52,854 nt of DNA, from assembly GCA_946536145.1 (NCBI GenBank), contig CAMNEA010000012.1, forward strand, positions 1-52,854. The letters are read 5' to 3'. This document shows positions 50,626-52,854 of this stretch, piece by piece. Every line of letters begins with the position of its first letter. The first letter of the stretch is position 1. The DNA is from an uncultured Butyrivibrio sp. (GTDB lineage: Bacteria > Bacillota > Clostridia > Lachnospirales > Lachnospiraceae). Position numbers and translations under genes: made by a program. Under the pieces are notes generated by a model. It did not search any database. It was not told the origin of the DNA and saw only the letters and a program-made list of their open reading frames with translations.

Positions 50626-52743
50626 ATGAAGAAGAAAATAATGAAGACAATGCTGATCATTTCTTCATTACTTTTAATAATATTTGGCATTATCACACTG
50701 CAGATGCTTGGCAGGGTAAGGAATATCCTGATCGAGAACTCTGAAAAGTCAGGGGCACAGGTAGAGGAGTATTCAGACAAGGCTATGCGGGATCAGCTCC
50801 TTGAGCAGCTTTCCACGACAACGCTTGGGTGTGCGTATATTGTAAATGAGACACTGGAGAACTTTGCGGGAACCATAACGATAATTGCGGACTCCGCGAC
50901 AGATATTTATTCAAATCCCGACAGATACGGAAGAGCTAAAGTCGATATCCCTAAAAAGAGTGATGTCGGAAAGAGTATGGGCCAGTTCGTATACGCAAAG
51001 GATGTTGATCCCGATGATGAGAGCATCAGGCAGGAGCTGTCCATGATAGGAAACCTGCAGGGTAATCTCCTTGCGATGTACAGCCAGTATCCTGAGCTGG
51101 GGGCATCCTATATTGGCACTGAGACGGGCATAATGCTGCTGGCAGGGCCGGTGCTTTCCGACAGATGGGAAGAGGATGGAAGCTATGTGTACCTCGACCC
51201 AAGGAAACGCCCGTGGTATACAGTGGCCAAGTCTGCCGGGAAGGCAAAGTTTTCAGAGATAACAGAGGACTACGATACAGGAAAGCCTGCAATAATGTGC
51301 GGGGCTCCTGTCTATAGAGGAGATGAATTTGTCGCTGTGGCCGGGGCAGGCGTATATCTTGAAGGGATAAAGTCACTGATGATGAATGCCAGGATAAGCG
51401 ATGAAGGTAATTCGTGCATCATTGATGAGAACGGCAGAATAATCTTTTCCTCGAGGGATGAGGGACAGCTGCGTACGCAGACAATTCTCGGAGAGGGAGA
51501 AGCGTCAGGCAATTCGCTTTCGGTGCTTGCCAAGAGGGCAATGAGCGGGCAAAACGGACTTGAACTTCTTGATATCGATGGAGAGAGCAGCTATGTGGCG
51601 TACTACCCGATAGAAGTTATCGGATGGTCGCTTATATCCATAATTCCGGAAAAGACCGTGCTTGCACCAAAGGAGAGCCTTCTTGGTTCTCTTAAGGAAA
51701 GCCGCCAGAGGGAACTAAGTGATGTCCAGCAGGTGATCGGATCGGCGCTCTTTACTATTTTTGCACTTATCGTAGTAATAGGACTTCTGATATTCTTTAT
51801 TGCGGATATACTTAGCAAACACCTGGTAAAGCCGGTAGTCGAGCTGACAGATAAGGTCAGCAGGCTAGAGGGTGACAGCCTAAATTTTGAATGGGATAAA
51901 AATACGGGAGATGAAGTTCAGCAGCTTGCTACATCCTTTGGTCTAATGACAGACAGGATGAAGGAGTACATCTCGGACATAAAGTCTGCAACCGCCGAAA
52001 AGGAAAGGCTGCGGGCAGAACTTGATCTTGCGACACAGATCCAGGCAAGCATGCTGCCGCATGATTTCCCGCCTTTTCCTGACAGACACGAGTTTGATAT
52101 ATATGCAATGATGGAGCCGGCGAGAGAAGTAGGCGGAGATTTCTATGATTTCTTTCTCATAGATCAGGACCACCTTGGGCTTGTAATGGCGGATGTCTCA
52201 GGAAAGGGCATACCGGCAGCACTCTTTATGATGATCGACAAGACTATCCTCCAGAGCTGTGCAATGCTAGGCAGATCTGCTGCAGAGATACTCAATAAGA
52301 CGAACGAAGCTCTCACCTCCAACAATCAGACGGATATGTTTGTGACTGTCTGGATGGGAATCCTTGAGATTTCAACGGGAAAACTCACCTGTGCCAATGC
52401 AGGGCATGAATATCCGGCGATTAAACATGCTGATGGCAGCTTTGAGCTCATAAAGGACAAGCACGGATTTGTCATCGGCGGCATGGAGGGTATAACCTAC
52501 AAAGAATATACTCTTGAACTCAGCCATGGAGATAAGCTGTTTCTCTACACCGACGGTGTACCGGAGGCAACTGACAGTGAAAATAACATGTATGGGACGG
52601 ACCGCATGATCACAGCACTAAATAAAAATGCGGACGGGACCTGCGAGGAGATACTAAGAACTGTCCGCAGGGATATCAGTGAGTTCGTGAAGGATGCAGA
52701 GCAGTTTGATGACCTTACAATGATGTGTGTACGGTATAATTAG
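50626..52743 (+). CDS. Membrane PP2C-type phosphatase with Cache and HAMP domains (RsbU/SpoIIE-like)
   Basis: A 705-residue protein. Membrane segments lie at about 7-27 and 380-402 and enclose a double-Cache sensor (YLDPRKRPWYTVAKSAGKAKFSE is the Cache signature, residues about 185-210). HAMP (about 403-455) and a short coiled coil lead to the phosphatase: REVGGDFYDFF, MADVSGKGIPAALFM, LYTDGVPEA and FDDLTMM hold the metal-binding Asp residues. Such enzymes dephosphorylate anti-sigma-factor antagonists. No antagonist or anti-sigma gene is adjacent. ATG 50626 follows GGGGGAAA. Confidence 0.92.
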   Translation: MKKKIMKTMLIISSLLLIIFGIITLQMLGRVRNILIENSEKSGAQVEEYSDKAMRDQLLEQLSTTTLGCAYIVNETLENFAGTITIIADSATDIYSNPDRYGRAKVDIPKKSDVGKSMGQFVYAKDVDPDDESIRQELSMIGNLQGNLLAMYSQYPELGASYIGTETGIMLLAGPVLSDRWEEDGSYVYLDPRKRPWYTVAKSAGKAKFSEITEDYDTGKPAIMCGAPVYRGDEFVAVAGAGVYLEGIKSLMMNARISDEGNSCIIDENGRIIFSSRDEGQLRTQTILGEGEASGNSLSVLAKRAMSGQNGLELLDIDGESSYVAYYPIEVIGWSLISIIPEKTVLAPKESLLGSLKESRQRELSDVQQVIGSALFTIFALIVVIGLLIFFIADILSKHLVKPVVELTDKVSRLEGDSLNFEWDKNTGDEVQQLATSFGLMTDRMKEYISDIKSATAEKERLRAELDLATQIQASMLPHDFPPFPDRHEFDIYAMMEPAREVGGDFYDFFLIDQDHLGLVMADVSGKGIPAALFMMIDKTILQSCAMLGRSAAEILNKTNEALTSNNQTDMFVTVWMGILEISTGKLTCANAGHEYPAIKHADGSFELIKDKHGFVIGGMEGITYKEYTLELSHGDKLFLYTDGVPEATDSENNMYGTDRMITALNKNADGTCEEILRTVRRDISEFVKDAEQFDDLTMMCVRYN

Positions 52744-52758
52744 AAGTGGAGATAATAA

Positions 52759-52795
52759 AAATGAGGGTTTGAAAAAATTCAAACCCTCATTTATA
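52759..52795 (+). terminator. Terminator of the final operon
   Basis: AATGAGGGTTTGAA pairs perfectly with TTCAAACCCTCATT around AAAA. The flanking bases make it usable by the tRNA transcript from the right as well. Confidence 0.88.
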
Positions 52796-52801
52796 CTAAA
52801 G

Positions 52802-52854
52802 TCGAGGCGACAAGATTCGAACTTGCGGCCTCTGCGTCCCGAACGCAGCGCTCT
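52802..52854 (-). tRNA. tRNA-Pro(CGG), 5' end outside the window
   Basis: On the minus strand CTGCG-TTCGGGA-CGCAG gives anticodon CGG. GCAAG-TTCGAAT-CTTGT is the T arm, and CGCCTCG with discriminator A ends the gene. CCA is not encoded. Confidence 0.9.

Noticed and set aside
1..52854. CRISPR array or cas genes
   Set aside because: No regularly spaced repeats of 25-40 bases and no Cas-like protein were found.

Overview
The window looks like chromosome of a non-sporulating rumen/gut Lachnospiraceae, most like Butyrivibrio or Pseudobutyrivibrio. This is an inference from gene content and style: low-to-moderate GC, strong AGGAGG ribosome sites, anaerobic class III ribonucleotide reductase, flavodiiron protein, YesM/YesN signalling, HDFRTP-type hybrid kinase. 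The conserved rqcP-divIC-tilS-hpt-ftsH cluster is present without the sporulation genes (yabP, yabQ, spoIIE) that lie inside it in Bacillus. No database search was possible; all family names rest on motifs read in the sequence.

Region 1 (1-4760) is accessory DNA: the right-hand end of an integrative element next to a tRNA-Arg(CCT) gene. It has an XRE regulator, a divergent control region with three stacked inverted repeats, a Com-like zinc-finger microprotein, a sigma-region-4 protein, two structured non-coding regions each ending in an intrinsic terminator, a PemK/MazF toxin with no visible antitoxin, and a tyrosine integrase. Beyond the intact tRNA lie the 5' half of a second tRNA-Arg and a small zinc-ribbon gene in decayed DNA. 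The left end of the element is not recognised in the window.

Region 2 (4762-13760) is a sensing and uptake locus: small lipoprotein, AfuA/HptA-like binding protein, YesM-type kinase, YesN-type response regulator, then a complete FbpABC-like ABC transporter (binding lipoprotein, fused permease, ATPase with a large insertion). The order resembles HptA-HptS-HptR three-component sensing of sugar phosphates coupled to an Afu-like importer. The substrate is inferred.

Region 3 (13979-24060) holds a membrane-anchored clostripain-family peptidase, a response-regulator remnant, a YlmH-like S4 protein, glutathione peroxidase facing a DEDDh exonuclease (shared divergent promoter region; exonuclease probably leaderless), a D,D-carboxypeptidase facing trmB-trxA, a palindromic repeat element, an SH3 membrane protein, an unknown protein and glutamate racemase.

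Region 4 (24061-37682) is core metabolism: nrdD-nrdG with an NrdR-like box, a kdgK-type kinase behind a promoter overlapped by a perfect cre site, proS, then cca, a PEGA-domain acidic protein, rqcP, divIC, tilS, hpt and ftsH.

Region 5 (37899-52854) holds a GH13 glucanase, fba under a perfect consensus promoter, then a mostly tight co-directional run: greA, flavin reductase, binding protein, hybrid kinase, flavodiiron protein, DUF5722-like putative glycosidase, CbxX-type AAA ATPase and a Cache-HAMP-PP2C phosphatase. A tRNA-Pro(CGG) is cut by the window end. A recurring theme is a solute-binding protein placed directly before a histidine kinase (two loci).
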